DNA from: an uncultured Acidimicrobiales bacterium
GTDB taxonomy: Bacteria > Actinomycetota > Acidimicrobiia > Acidimicrobiales > SZUA-35
DNA: 47,486 nucleotides
Reading direction: 5' to 3'
Assembly (NCBI GenBank): GCA_937958015.1
Contig: CALGOA010000040.1
Span: 1 to 47,486, forward strand
Numbering within the stretch: the stretch's first letter is position 1; each line of letters starts with the position of its first letter. A model generated the notes under the pieces. That model searched no databases. It had not been told where the DNA came from and saw only the letters and a program-made list of their open reading frames with translations. The translations under genes were made by a program, and so were the position numbers. Positions 9,401-17,851 of the stretch are shown one piece after another.

Positions 9401-10230
9401 GGCTCACCGAGTGGCCGGGAGGAACGATTCCCCGAACCGCAACCGCCGGTTACCAGGGAGCCACGATCGAGGTATTCCCCTCGCTGGTCGACAGAGAGAG
9501 TTCGGTTGATCTCATCGTGCTGGCCACAGCTGCGGAGCAGTCGATCGCTCACTGGAACGGGGTGCGGCGGTTGCTTCGTTTCACTATCGCTCGGCCGGTT
9601 CGGATCGTGGCTCAGGCCCTTCGGGGCGAGGCCTCCCTAGCGCTGGCGGGAGCCACCAATAGCTCGCTGGATATCTCTCAGGCCGGCGTGGTCGACGATC
9701 TCGTCAATGCCGTGCTCGATTCGGTCATGCTGAGCGCTGGCGGGGCCGCCTGGACCGAAACGGACATGCGAGCCACCATCCGATTTGCCCAGCAACGGTT
9801 CGAACCCCTGGTATTGACGGCGGGCCCACAACTGGCCGAGCTCATGATTGCCACCAATGAGGCATTGGTCCGGATTGCGGCATTAACTCAGGGATCTGTC
9901 GATCTCAGGGCATCACTCTCCGACGCCAGGTCGATGCTCGGGGCCCTCGTCTATGACGGATTCCTTTCGGCTCAGGGCGTCGAGCGGCTGCCCGATGTCA
10001 CTCGTTATGTTCAGGCCCTGGTTCATCGACTGGAGCAACTTCCGGGTGATCTGGCCCGTGAGACCGAGAAGCTGGCCGAGGTCCAAGTACTTCAGCGGGC
10101 GATCGACGGAGCGGACGACGCCGAACTGTCATGGATGCTCCACGAGTATCGGGTCTCGTTGTGGGCCCAACAGCTCGGAACCAACGGTCCGATCAGCTCC
10201 AAACGCATCCTCAACCGGCTGAACCGGTGA
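6463..10230 (+). CDS. hrpA: ATP-dependent RNA helicase HrpA
   Basis: DEAH-box RNA helicase of 1255 aa, close to the usual length of about 1300 for bacterial HrpA. Visible motifs: Walker A GETGSGKST (37-45), TQPRR, DEAH in IIDEAHERSLNIDFL, SAT, and motif VI QRAGRCGRIGPG. HA2- and OB-type regions follow, then the long C-terminal DUF3418 region specific to HrpA. The family acts on RNA, including stalled ribosomes in E. coli. It starts at a GTG and is divergent from the E1 gene, with no room for a long leader. Confidence 0.93.
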   Translation: MTGGEEGIRYPEELPISSHRTEILDALRDHQVVVVAGETGSGKSTQLPKICLELQNETGATGWIGHTQPRRIAARSVAERVASELGSDVGNTVGYTVRFNDQVSRQTRIKLMTDGILLAEIQRDPELRRYGILIIDEAHERSLNIDFLLGYLRSLLPRRPELRLLITSATIDTERFARHFSDPSGEPAPVIEVSGRTYPVEMRYRPLEEGEDRIDGIEAAVTELVREAPGDILIFLPGERDIRDTADALGGMSLNNTEIVPLFARLSAAEQHRIFSSHSGRRIVLATNIAETSLTVPGIRYVIDPGEVRMSRYNQRTKVQRLPIEPVSQASANQRAGRCGRIGPGICIRLYDKSEFDERPEFTDPEITRTNLASVILQMASIGLAPNGLDDVVAFPFVESPDTRNISDGVNLLEELGAVDLGSEARAWVTPMGRRLARLPVDPRIARMVLAADDLNCLDSVLVIAAALSIQDPREEPSDKREVARQSHARFRDESSDMMSLLLLWDYINAQRRERSSGSFRRMCRKEFLNHNRLREWQDLYSQLKRVAKDIKLSKPIRRSAEDVDADAVHRALLTGLLSQIGLKEERDKPKGAKASRKSGRPPLASYVGARQSRFVIAPGSSLTRSGPRWVMAGELVETNQLYARMVAPLDPRWIEDAAEHLATYSYSEPTWRAERGTATVVERATLYGLPIVTGRTINLYRVDPELARTLFIQGALVDRDWEVPEGSKLHRFLDVNDRVLAEAARWEAKTRNRSLEVEAEVVFEHYDRVLPSEIVSVRHFEKWWKKQVDADPAALDIPLESLLPEGTSTEDFPDRWPGTDAVLGYTFEPGSAVDGVTVSLPAADLASGTEQYSWLVPGYRTELVTELLRTLPKDTRTRFIPLPDTAERIAEALDDWPQDPNEDIAEAIRSHLVINGVPIERGLLRSDELPSHLRPVFQAVDADGQMLAAGRDLTRLVERVEARVRSELQSSSHPLERRGLTEWPGGTIPRTATAGYQGATIEVFPSLVDRESSVDLIVLATAAEQSIAHWNGVRRLLRFTIARPVRIVAQALRGEASLALAGATNSSLDISQAGVVDDLVNAVLDSVMLSAGGAAWTETDMRATIRFAQQRFEPLVLTAGPQLAELMIATNEALVRIAALTQGSVDLRASLSDARSMLGALVYDGFLSAQGVERLPDVTRYVQALVHRLEQLPGDLARETEKLAEVQVLQRAIDGADDAELSWMLHEYRVSLWAQQLGTNGPISSKRILNRLNR

Positions 10231-10282
10231 GCACCGTCCGCTTCGGCATCGTGAGGCGCACAACCAGTACCCGGTTCCCCAC

Positions 10283-10288
10283 TACCCT
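10283..10288 (+). promoter_or_regulatory. -10-like hexamer TACCCT
   Basis: TACCCT (TANNNT) ends 8 nt before the GTG at 10297, and there is no Shine-Dalgarno. Probably a leaderless promoter for the small membrane protein; no good -35. Confidence 0.3.
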
Positions 10289-10296
10289 GTTCCCCT

Positions 10297-10644
10297 GTGA
10301 GCGTCGACTACTCAGAGCTTGAACCCGGAATCCAGCCACCCGAGGACGTACACGGCGTTAAACGGATCCTCCGCATCGGGCTGGGCGTCATCCTGGTGAT
10401 TGCCGGTATCGCGATGTTGGTGCTGCCCGGTCAGGGCATCCTCACCATCATCGTGGGCCTCAACCTCATCAAACCGGACAACGCCCTGGTTCGATGGATT
10501 CGAGCCAGAACACCCGGAATCCCCGAAGAGGGTCCGATCCCGGTCGCAGCGATCGTCCTCGGCATCGTGTTGTTCGTGGTGATGGGCGTAGTGTCCATCT
10601 TCTATGGACAGGACATTCTCGACTGGGCCCGGGACCTCATCTGA
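10297..10644 (+). CDS. PGPGW-family transmembrane protein
   Basis: A 115-aa protein with two hydrophobic spans (about 28-60 and 87-105). The element AMLVLPGQGILTIIVGL is the family signature, where a PGxG loop separates the helices. The role of these small inner-membrane proteins is not established. The gene follows hrpA by 66 nt and converges on the pyrophosphatase gene with a gap of 6 nt. Confidence 0.75.
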   Translation: MSVDYSELEPGIQPPEDVHGVKRILRIGLGVILVIAGIAMLVLPGQGILTIIVGLNLIKPDNALVRWIRARTPGIPEEGPIPVAAIVLGIVLFVVMGVVSIFYGQDILDWARDLI

Positions 10645-10650
10645 AGTCGA

Positions 10651-11298
<648 letters not shown>

Positions 11299-11327
11299 GA
11301 CCAAAGTGTGCCGTACTTCTGACCTCC

Positions 11328-11333
11328 TACAAT
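11328..11333 (+). promoter_or_regulatory. -10-like hexamer TACAAT before udk
   Basis: A near-consensus TACAAT lies 8 nt before the ATG at 11342 and inside the 43-bp divergent gap with ppa. It would start the mRNA at or next to the ATG (leaderless). Confidence 0.4.
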
Positions 11334-11341
11334 CGATTCCG

Positions 11342-11959
11342 ATGAGTTTCCTTGTGGCGATCTGTGGCGGTAGCTGTTCGGGCAAGAGCACATTGGCGGC
11401 GCGGGTTCTGCGACTCCTCGGTCCAGAGACCGCCACGCTCCTTGCGTTCGACTCGTACTACTGCGATCAGAGTGCTCTGACCCCAGAGCAACGGGCCGAG
11501 GTGAACTACGACCACCCCGACTCACTGGATGTTGAGCTGTTCGCAGAGCATCTCGGCATGTTGTCCGAGGGTGAATCCATCGAGTGCCCCGTGTATGACT
11601 TTGCTACCCACACCAGACTGTCGGAGACCCGCACCATCGCACCTGCTCCGATCGTTGTTGTCGACGGCATCCTGCTGTTGTCGGATGCTCGACTGGTTCC
11701 ACAGTTCGACATGCGCGTCTTTCGACAGTGCCCCGAAGACGTTCGGCTGGATCGACGTATCGAACGAGACGTTCTGCACCGGGGCCGAACCGAAGAGTCG
11801 GTACGTAAGCAGTTCGCCGCAACCGTGAAGCCGATGCACGATGCCTTCGTGTCGCCCTCTCGCGTTCACGCCGACGTGATATTCCAGCACGCGGATATCG
11901 AAGTTGAAGAAGCGGCCGACCTGGTGGTCGCTCGAATCCGCTCTGCCGCCGGGTTGTAG
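11342..11959 (+). CDS. udk: uridine kinase family protein
   Basis: A 205-aa P-loop kinase. It has Walker A GGSCSGKST at residues 9-17, a FDSYYCD motif after strand 2, the NYDHPDSLD element characteristic of uridine/cytidine kinases, and VVVDGILLL. An R-R..RD lid region (LDRRIERDVLHRGRT) follows. It would phosphorylate uridine/cytidine in pyrimidine salvage. The start at MSFLVAI is chosen because upstream in-frame sequence overlaps the divergent ppa gene. Phosphoribulokinase-like relatives are the main alternative. Confidence 0.85.
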   Translation: MSFLVAICGGSCSGKSTLAARVLRLLGPETATLLAFDSYYCDQSALTPEQRAEVNYDHPDSLDVELFAEHLGMLSEGESIECPVYDFATHTRLSETRTIAPAPIVVVDGILLLSDARLVPQFDMRVFRQCPEDVRLDRRIERDVLHRGRTEESVRKQFAATVKPMHDAFVSPSRVHADVIFQHADIEVEEAADLVVARIRSAAGL

Positions 11960-11968
11960 AACCACCTG

Positions 11969-11989
11969 GCCCGATCTCTAGATCCGGGC
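11969..11989 (+). terminator. hairpin downstream of udk
   Basis: GCCCGATC, a 4-nt TCTA loop and GATCCGGGC (one bulged C) form a stem of about 8 bp starting 10 nt after the udk stop. There is no T tract, so this is only a possible or Rho-assisted terminator. Confidence 0.35.
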
Positions 11990-12043
11990 AAGTTCGCGTC
12001 ACGGGAACTAGGTTGTGTTTGCCATTGGGCTAGGCATTCCGCA

Positions 12044-12048
12044 GGGAG
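12044..12048 (+). promoter_or_regulatory. Shine-Dalgarno GGGAG setting the TTG start at 12054
   Basis: GGGAG ends 5 nt before TTG 12054, whereas the upstream in-frame GTG at 12015 has no comparable site. This decides the start of the Cache-HAMP gene. Confidence 0.45.
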
Positions 12049-12053
12049 CGACG

Positions 12054-13385
12054 TTGAGAATCTCTATCCGTGAACTCGTTGCAGCGTTGTTGGCGCTGTT
12101 GATCTTTTCCTTCGGCGGAATCATCTGGACGAACCGGACCACGGCAAACGCCGAGATCGTGTCGAGCATGCAGTCGATCCTGTCGAACGTCTCATCGGGC
12201 ACAACATCGCGTTCGCAGGACTTTCTGGCCGAAGCGCGGGCAAGCTCGGAGATCGCAGCGGCGATGTTGACTCAGCGTTCGATCGAAACGTCCGAAGAAA
12301 TGGAGAGCTACTTCGGCGCCGTTCTCAGGGAGAGTCCCAGTGCCAACGGGATGTTCTATGGAGCAACAAACGGTGACTTCTTCTTCGTTTCCCGGAGTTC
12401 GGATGCCGACTCGTTTCGAACCAAACTGATTACCAACGAGGATGGCCGGACCGTCGAGCTCATCGACCGCGGTGTCGACTTCGCCGTGATCGAGGAGTCG
12501 GTGGACCCGACCGACACCTACGACCCAAGAGTGCGCACCTGGTACGAGGCGGCATCGGAGCAAGAAACCACGATCCTGACCGACCCCTACGTCTTCTTCA
12601 CCAGCCAACGGCCCGGCATCACGACCGCATCGCCGGTCTACGGGCCCGACGGCCAGCTCACCGGTGTGGTGGGAGTCGATGTAGAGCTCAGCATGTTGTC
12701 CACCTTCCTCGGCGAACTGAGCCTCGGCGACAACGGCGCCGCATTTATCTTCAACACCCAGGGCGAGGTGATTGCACTGGAGGATCTGAGCATGCTGCGC
12801 CGGACCACCGATGAGGGATTCCGGCTGACATCGGTCGACGAGTTGGACTCCCCGATTCTCGACAGTGCCTATCGAGCAAGCATCAATATCGGCAACACCC
12901 CACGAACGTTCACCTCCGACGTCGATGGCGCAACCCTTCACGCATTCGTCGCCCCGATCGAGCAGACGGACTGGATCCTCGGTGTCGCTCTGGCTGAGGA
13001 GGACTTCCTCGGTGCGGTTCGGGCCGAACAACTTCGCAGCAACCTGATCGCTCTGGCCCTGGGACTCATCGGCGTGGCCGTGGGCTGGCGTCTGATTCAG
13101 AACGTCACCGGCCCGCTGAAAGAGCTGCGGGATCGGGCCTTCGATATCGAAGCTGGCAATCTGGTCGAACAGGATCCATCGACCGCGGTGATCAATGAAC
13201 TGCGCGTCACGTCCGACGCATTCGACCACATGGTCTCAGGACTGCTTCAACAGCGGCAGGAAAACGAAGACCTTCTCGCCGACATGAAACGTCGAACCAA
13301 ACGCAACATCGTTCTCGATCGCACCATCGACTTGACCGACAAGCGCCGCGAAGCGGACGTCGAGGCAGAACCGGACCGGGGTTAG
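12054..13385 (+). CDS. Cache-HAMP membrane sensor without output domain
   Basis: About 443 aa from TTG 12054, or 456 from GTG 12015. It has an N-terminal membrane helix (ELVAALLALLIFSFGGIIW) and a long extracellular double-Cache region. The typical sensing segment includes DPRVRTWYEAA, TDPYVFFTSQRPGITTASPVYG and GVVGVDVELSMLS. A second membrane helix (LIALALGLIGVAVGW) and a HAMP domain (NVTGPLKELRDRAFDIEAGNLVE) follow. After HAMP only about 55 residues of charged coiled coil remain: no kinase, GGDEF, cyclase or methyl-accepting module. It may therefore signal through a partner. Its TAG overlaps the stop of pepF (TTAG at 13382-13385). Confidence 0.85.
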   Translation: MRISIRELVAALLALLIFSFGGIIWTNRTTANAEIVSSMQSILSNVSSGTTSRSQDFLAEARASSEIAAAMLTQRSIETSEEMESYFGAVLRESPSANGMFYGATNGDFFFVSRSSDADSFRTKLITNEDGRTVELIDRGVDFAVIEESVDPTDTYDPRVRTWYEAASEQETTILTDPYVFFTSQRPGITTASPVYGPDGQLTGVVGVDVELSMLSTFLGELSLGDNGAAFIFNTQGEVIALEDLSMLRRTTDEGFRLTSVDELDSPILDSAYRASINIGNTPRTFTSDVDGATLHAFVAPIEQTDWILGVALAEEDFLGAVRAEQLRSNLIALALGLIGVAVGWRLIQNVTGPLKELRDRAFDIEAGNLVEQDPSTAVINELRVTSDAFDHMVSGLLQQRQENEDLLADMKRRTKRNIVLDRTIDLTDKRREADVEAEPDRG

Positions 13386-15175
13386 ATTCGACCGGCGGCA
13401 GTAGCAGCCTCGGTAGCTGCGTTCAGCTGGCCCTCAACGATGTTCAGGCCTGCGTCCCAGAAGCCTGGATCGGCGAGGTCGCACTGGACGATCTTGCCGA
13501 GTTCCTCAGGTGACTTGGAGCCACCGGCCCGCAACAGATCCAGGTACGCAGGGACAAAGGCATCGCCCTCTTCGGCGTATCGGGCGTAGACGCTGAGCGC
13601 CAGGAGTTGTCCGTAGGCATAGGCGTAGACGTAGCCGGGTGTTCCCATGAAGTGGGGCACGTAGCTCCACCAGTTTCGATACCCGTCGGTGACCTCAACC
13701 GAGTCGCCGAGGACTGCGATCTGGGTTTCAGCCCAGACGTCGCCAAAGCGTTCGACCGACAGTTCACCCTCGGTGCGACGGATGGTGTGGCACCGATCCT
13801 CGAACCGGTTCATGGCGACCTGTCGGAAGACCGTAGCGATCGAGTCTTCAAGGGTGCTCGCCAGCAGACCGAACCGTTCACCCGGATCATCGATCATGCT
13901 GAGCAGCCGGTTGTTGGTGACCGTCTCGCCGAACACCGACGCCGTCTCGGCCAGGGTGAGCGGGGTGGTTTGGTGGAAGATTCCCTGCTCTCGGGCGAGG
14001 TAGGCATGGACGCCATGACCCAGTTCGTGGGCCAGGGTGAGGACGTCTCGGGTGCGGCCGGTCCAGTTGAGCATCACGTAGGGGTGGTGGCTTGGAACGG
14101 TGTAGGCGCAGAACGCACCGCCTCGTTTACCGGGGCGGGTGGGCGCATCGATCCAGTTCTCGTTCAGGAACCGGCCAACCACGCCGGCGAGTTCCTCAGA
14201 GAACGACCCGTAGGCGTCGGTCACGATGCTGGTGGCTTGGGTCCAACCGATGGTCTCGTCGGTGTCGGCAACCGAAGCGGCCCGGTCGTAGTCGGCCAGT
14301 TTGTCCAGTCCCAGAACCTGTGCTTTCAGCGCGTACCAGCGGTGCGGGATGTCGTAGCGACCGACGACCGCCTCGATCAGAGCCTGGACCGATTCGTCGG
14401 AGGCTTCGTTGCTCAGATTTCGACTGCTGACCCAGGTGTCGAACCCCCGCATCTTGTCATCGACGGACTTGTCGAGCAGGAGCGTGTTGTACACGAACGC
14501 CCGGGTGCGGAGGCCCTCTTCAAGGCTCGACGACACGGCTTCGGCCGAAGTCCGGCGCACTTCGCGGTCGGGGCTCTGTAGCTGCGAGAGAGCGGCGTCG
14601 AGCGGCATGGAGTTGCCCTCGATGGTGACTTCGATCGAGCTGGTGAGTTCCTCGAAGAGTCGCACCCAGGCGGCAGCACCGGTGACCGACGTGGCATTCA
14701 GCACCTGTTCCGCATCCTCACTGAGGAGGTGGGGCCGCATCTGGCGCATGTTGGTGAGGTGGTGGGCCACGAACGACAACGAAGGGTCAGCGATCATCTG
14801 ATCGGCCTTGTCGTCGGGGACCTTGGCCCACTCGAGATCGACGAAGATAAGTCGGCCGGAGATGGTGGTGGACCGTTCCTGCATCATCGCCATGGCTGCA
14901 CCAAGCGCGGGATCCTGCGTGTTGACGCTGAACTGCAGCATCACGTAGTGACCGGCGCGGCTGACCAATTCGCTCACATCGGCCAGCTGTTTGAACATGT
15001 CGGCCAGGCCTGCGGCATCGAGGTCGGCCACGTTGCCCTTGAACTCGGCTTCGATGCTCTTGGATGCAGCTTCGGCCTGATCGAGCAGAACATCGGCGCT
15101 CTCGGCTCCGTCGAGCAGTTCGTCGAGTTCCCATGCAACGTCGCCAGCGGTGAGGTCGGTGTCGGTAGTAGTCAC
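13382..15175 (-). CDS. pepF: M3-family oligoendopeptidase F
   Basis: Zinc metallopeptidase of about 597 aa. The catalytic HExxH is seen in LAHELGHGVHAYL, with the downstream glutamate in LTLAETASVFGE; PepF/M3B C-terminal features follow (GYVYAYAYGQLLALSVY). It degrades short cytoplasmic peptides. GTG 15175 is preferred over the in-frame ATG at 15196 because a CACAAT box lies 6 nt upstream, in the same arrangement as before mogA. It is read in the same direction as pheT but separated from it by a repeat-rich spacer. Confidence 0.92.
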   Translation of the reverse strand: MTTTDTDLTAGDVAWELDELLDGAESADVLLDQAEAASKSIEAEFKGNVADLDAAGLADMFKQLADVSELVSRAGHYVMLQFSVNTQDPALGAAMAMMQERSTTISGRLIFVDLEWAKVPDDKADQMIADPSLSFVAHHLTNMRQMRPHLLSEDAEQVLNATSVTGAAAWVRLFEELTSSIEVTIEGNSMPLDAALSQLQSPDREVRRTSAEAVSSSLEEGLRTRAFVYNTLLLDKSVDDKMRGFDTWVSSRNLSNEASDESVQALIEAVVGRYDIPHRWYALKAQVLGLDKLADYDRAASVADTDETIGWTQATSIVTDAYGSFSEELAGVVGRFLNENWIDAPTRPGKRGGAFCAYTVPSHHPYVMLNWTGRTRDVLTLAHELGHGVHAYLAREQGIFHQTTPLTLAETASVFGETVTNNRLLSMIDDPGERFGLLASTLEDSIATVFRQVAMNRFEDRCHTIRRTEGELSVERFGDVWAETQIAVLGDSVEVTDGYRNWWSYVPHFMGTPGYVYAYAYGQLLALSVYARYAEEGDAFVPAYLDLLRAGGSKSPEELGKIVQCDLADPGFWDAGLNIVEGQLNAATEAATAAGRI

Positions 15176-15181
15176 CCCTCT

Positions 15182-15187
15182 ATTGTG
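15182..15187 (-). promoter_or_regulatory. -10-like CACAAT before pepF
   Basis: GGGCACAAT, 6 nt, then GTGAC. The mogA start has the same GGGCACAAT-N6-GTGAC layout. Consistent with a leaderless promoter. Confidence 0.35.
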
Positions 15188-15234
15188 CCCGCCCATTCCA
15201 CCGCTTCAGTGATGCCTCCGACCCATCCCCACAA

Positions 15235-15427
15235 CCTGCAAAAATCGTCCAGCCAACACAATTGTTGTGCTGGCTGAACGCAGTTCCGCTCGATTGTGTT
15301 CACCCGACGAAAGAACCGAATGACCGGTAGGGATGTTCACACCCGTTCTGTCGTCGGCCCAGCACAATCTTCCGTTCTGGCGTTCGGCGAGCACACGGAT
15401 TGTGTTCGCCCGACGATTTTTGGGAGG
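15235..15427. repeat. nested inverted-repeat element (MITE/REP-like) between pheT and pepF
   Basis: Four copies of a motif close to GATTGTGTTCRCCCGACGA fill the spacer. The outer pair is 15239-15262 (inverted) and 15399-15422, matching at 21 of 24 positions and including the run GACGATTTTTG. The inner pair is 15292-15316 and 15345-15369 (inverted), matching at 20 of 25. Smaller hairpins are nested inside, for example GGCGAGCACA (15386-15395) with TGTGTTCGCC (15401-15410). No ORF is supported inside. It may be a non-autonomous element, a repeated protein-binding site or a structured 3' end for pheT. Confidence 0.6.
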
Positions 15428-15439
15428 ACGGGGGCGGGG

Positions 15440-17836
15440 TTAGCGGAGGGCGGCGTTGTGGCGTTTGGTGACTTCGTTGATCATCTTGTTGCGCACCGAG
15501 GACACGTCGTCGTCGCTGAGGGTGCGATCGTCGGCCTGCAACTTCACCGAGAAGGCCAGCGAACGGGCGTCGCCGCCAACCTGCTCACTTCGGAACACGT
15601 CGAACAGTTCCACCGAACGGACCAGTGGCCGTCCGGCTTTCATCAGCGAGTCTTCAACCGCAGACGCTGCGATCGAGTCGGCTACCACGAAGGCCAGGTC
15701 GATCTCGCTGGACGGGTACCGGCTGAGCTTCTTCGCCTTCGGCACAGCGGTAACGCCCGGTGTGATCGGATCGATCAGCAACGACAGCCACCCGACCCGT
15801 CCGCTTGCGTCATAGGCCTCGATCACGGTCGGATCAATCTCACCTACCTCACCGATGGTCTTGCCGCGGAAGATCACCTCGGCGGAACGGGTTGGGTGGA
15901 GCCCCGCCCGTTCGGTGTTCTTGACCCGAAAGTCCAACCCGAGGGACGACCCGACCTCACGCAGAAGGCGGACAGCATCGGCGGCATCGGCACCGTCGAG
16001 AATGGCCGCGATCGACCAAGGTTCATCGGGCAGTTCGCCGTCGGCATTGGGCAGGTAGACCGCTCCCATTTCGAAGAGCCGCACGTTGAGGTTGCCCCGG
16101 CTCTGGTTGTACGCAACAACCTTTAACAGACCGGGCAGCAGCGAGGTGCGGAGAACCGATTCCTCGCCTACCAGTGGGTTGGTCAACGTCAGTCCGTCAG
16201 AGCCGAGCCCGGCCGCGGCCAGATCCCCGGGGGCGAGGAACGGCATTGGGATTGCCTCGGAGCACCCGGCTGCAGCGAACGTCGAACGGATCCGACGGCG
16301 CGCTGCCTGGGCTGGACTCAGTTCACCGTGTTGGAGCGAGACCGGGAGGCGGGGTGGAATGTTCTCATAGCCATAGTGTCGGCCAACTTCCTCGGCGATG
16401 TCGGCCTCGATGGTGGCGTCGGGACGCCAAGTGGGCACCGTCACGTCGAAAGTCTGCTGCCCGGCATCGTTCATGTAGAACAGTCCGCATTCGAAACCGA
16501 TCGGCCCAAGCAGCTCCACCATGCGTTCTGGCTCGATCTGGGCGCCCAGCAGGTGATTGACCCGGTGTACCCGAGTGGGCACCACGACCGGTTCGATCGG
16601 CGCCGGTTCGGCGATGACGTGGCCCGGCGCAATTTCCGCGCCCGTGAGTTCGACGGCAAGTTCGCAGAACCGATCGAGGGCTCGTTCCAGACCCAACGGA
16701 TCGACCCCGCGTTCGAAGCGGGTTGAGGCTTCGCTGCGGAGGTTGAGTCGTCGCGACGTGTGGGCGATGCTCATCCGATCCCAGACGGCGGCCTCCAACA
16801 GCACGTTCGTTGTGCCGTCGCTGATCTCGGTGTCGAAGCCACCCATCACCCCGGCGAGGCTGACCGGACGACCCTCGGCGTTGGTGATCACGCCATCCCC
16901 AAGACCACGCCCGATGCCCGACCCGTCGGGGGCAACCAATGACCGCTCCGCACCATCGAGCGTCGTGAGGGTCTCACCGGGCTGGGCTCGGCGAACGATC
17001 AACCGACCCTCGGGCACGGTGTCGAGGTCAAACGTGTGATTCGGTTGACCGGTCTCCAACATCACGTAGTTCGAGATGTCGACGATGGTGCTGATCGGCC
17101 GCATGCCTGCGGCCGTCAAACGATCCTGCATCCACTGAGGTGACTCGCCGTTGCTGACGTTACGAAGGATCCGCAAAGCGAATCTGGCGCACAGGTCGGC
17201 ATCTTCGATGACGACCGCGCAGGAATCGTTGGCCGCCGCTCCGTAGGTGGGGACAGAAATCTCGGGCAGAGCGAACGAGACACCCTGCTTCGCAGCGAGG
17301 TCACGAGCGATTCCGGCAACGCTGAGCGCCTCCGGTCGATTGGGCTCCACATCGATGTCGAACACCAATTCCGAGGAAGCCCCCAACGCCTCTGAAAGTG
17401 GCTGACCGATCTGCAGATCGTCGGCAAGAATCATGATCCCCGAATGGTCTGTGCCGAGTTCAAGCTCGGACGCCGAGCAGATCATGCCGTTCGACATCTC
17501 GCCGCGAAGTTTGCGTTGGGCGATCTCCATCCCACCCGGCATCACGGTGCCGATCGTTGCCAACGGGACGCGATCGCCGACGCTCATATTGAACGCTCCG
17601 CAGCAGATCTGTAGCGGCACACCGTCGCCGGTATCGACATCGACCAACTGGATCTTGTCTGCTTCCGGGTGAGGTCGCAGGTCAAGGACCTGGGCGACGA
17701 TGATGCCGTCCCAGTTGGCCCCGACGGTCTCGATGGACTCGACAACAAGGCCCACGCTGGTGAGCTGATCGGCGATCTCTTGCGGTTCGCCTGCGATCGG
17801 GGCGAACTCCTGCATCCAGGATTGAACTGCGCGCAT
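15440..17836 (-). CDS. pheT: phenylalanyl-tRNA synthetase beta subunit
   Basis: A 798-aa subunit of the alpha2-beta2 enzyme that charges tRNA-Phe. In order: N-terminal EMAP/tRNA-binding domain (about 38-150; HPEADKIQLVDV, GMICSASELELG), B3/B4 editing domain, B5 domain (AEEVGRHYGYENIPPRLP), a core catalytic-like domain, and a C-terminal ferredoxin-fold anticodon-binding domain (from about RYPSSEIDLAF to the end). Length and domain order are normal. It starts 15 nt after pheS. Confidence 0.96.
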   Translation of the reverse strand: MRAVQSWMQEFAPIAGEPQEIADQLTSVGLVVESIETVGANWDGIIVAQVLDLRPHPEADKIQLVDVDTGDGVPLQICCGAFNMSVGDRVPLATIGTVMPGGMEIAQRKLRGEMSNGMICSASELELGTDHSGIMILADDLQIGQPLSEALGASSELVFDIDVEPNRPEALSVAGIARDLAAKQGVSFALPEISVPTYGAAANDSCAVVIEDADLCARFALRILRNVSNGESPQWMQDRLTAAGMRPISTIVDISNYVMLETGQPNHTFDLDTVPEGRLIVRRAQPGETLTTLDGAERSLVAPDGSGIGRGLGDGVITNAEGRPVSLAGVMGGFDTEISDGTTNVLLEAAVWDRMSIAHTSRRLNLRSEASTRFERGVDPLGLERALDRFCELAVELTGAEIAPGHVIAEPAPIEPVVVPTRVHRVNHLLGAQIEPERMVELLGPIGFECGLFYMNDAGQQTFDVTVPTWRPDATIEADIAEEVGRHYGYENIPPRLPVSLQHGELSPAQAARRRIRSTFAAAGCSEAIPMPFLAPGDLAAAGLGSDGLTLTNPLVGEESVLRTSLLPGLLKVVAYNQSRGNLNVRLFEMGAVYLPNADGELPDEPWSIAAILDGADAADAVRLLREVGSSLGLDFRVKNTERAGLHPTRSAEVIFRGKTIGEVGEIDPTVIEAYDASGRVGWLSLLIDPITPGVTAVPKAKKLSRYPSSEIDLAFVVADSIAASAVEDSLMKAGRPLVRSVELFDVFRSEQVGGDARSLAFSVKLQADDRTLSDDDVSSVRNKMINEVTKRHNAALR

Positions 17837-17851
17837 GTCGGGGGACCTATC

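Noticed and set aside
15235..15427. CRISPR array
   Set aside because: The repeated motif alternates in orientation and spacing is irregular (about 30 to 60 nt). No cas gene is nearby.
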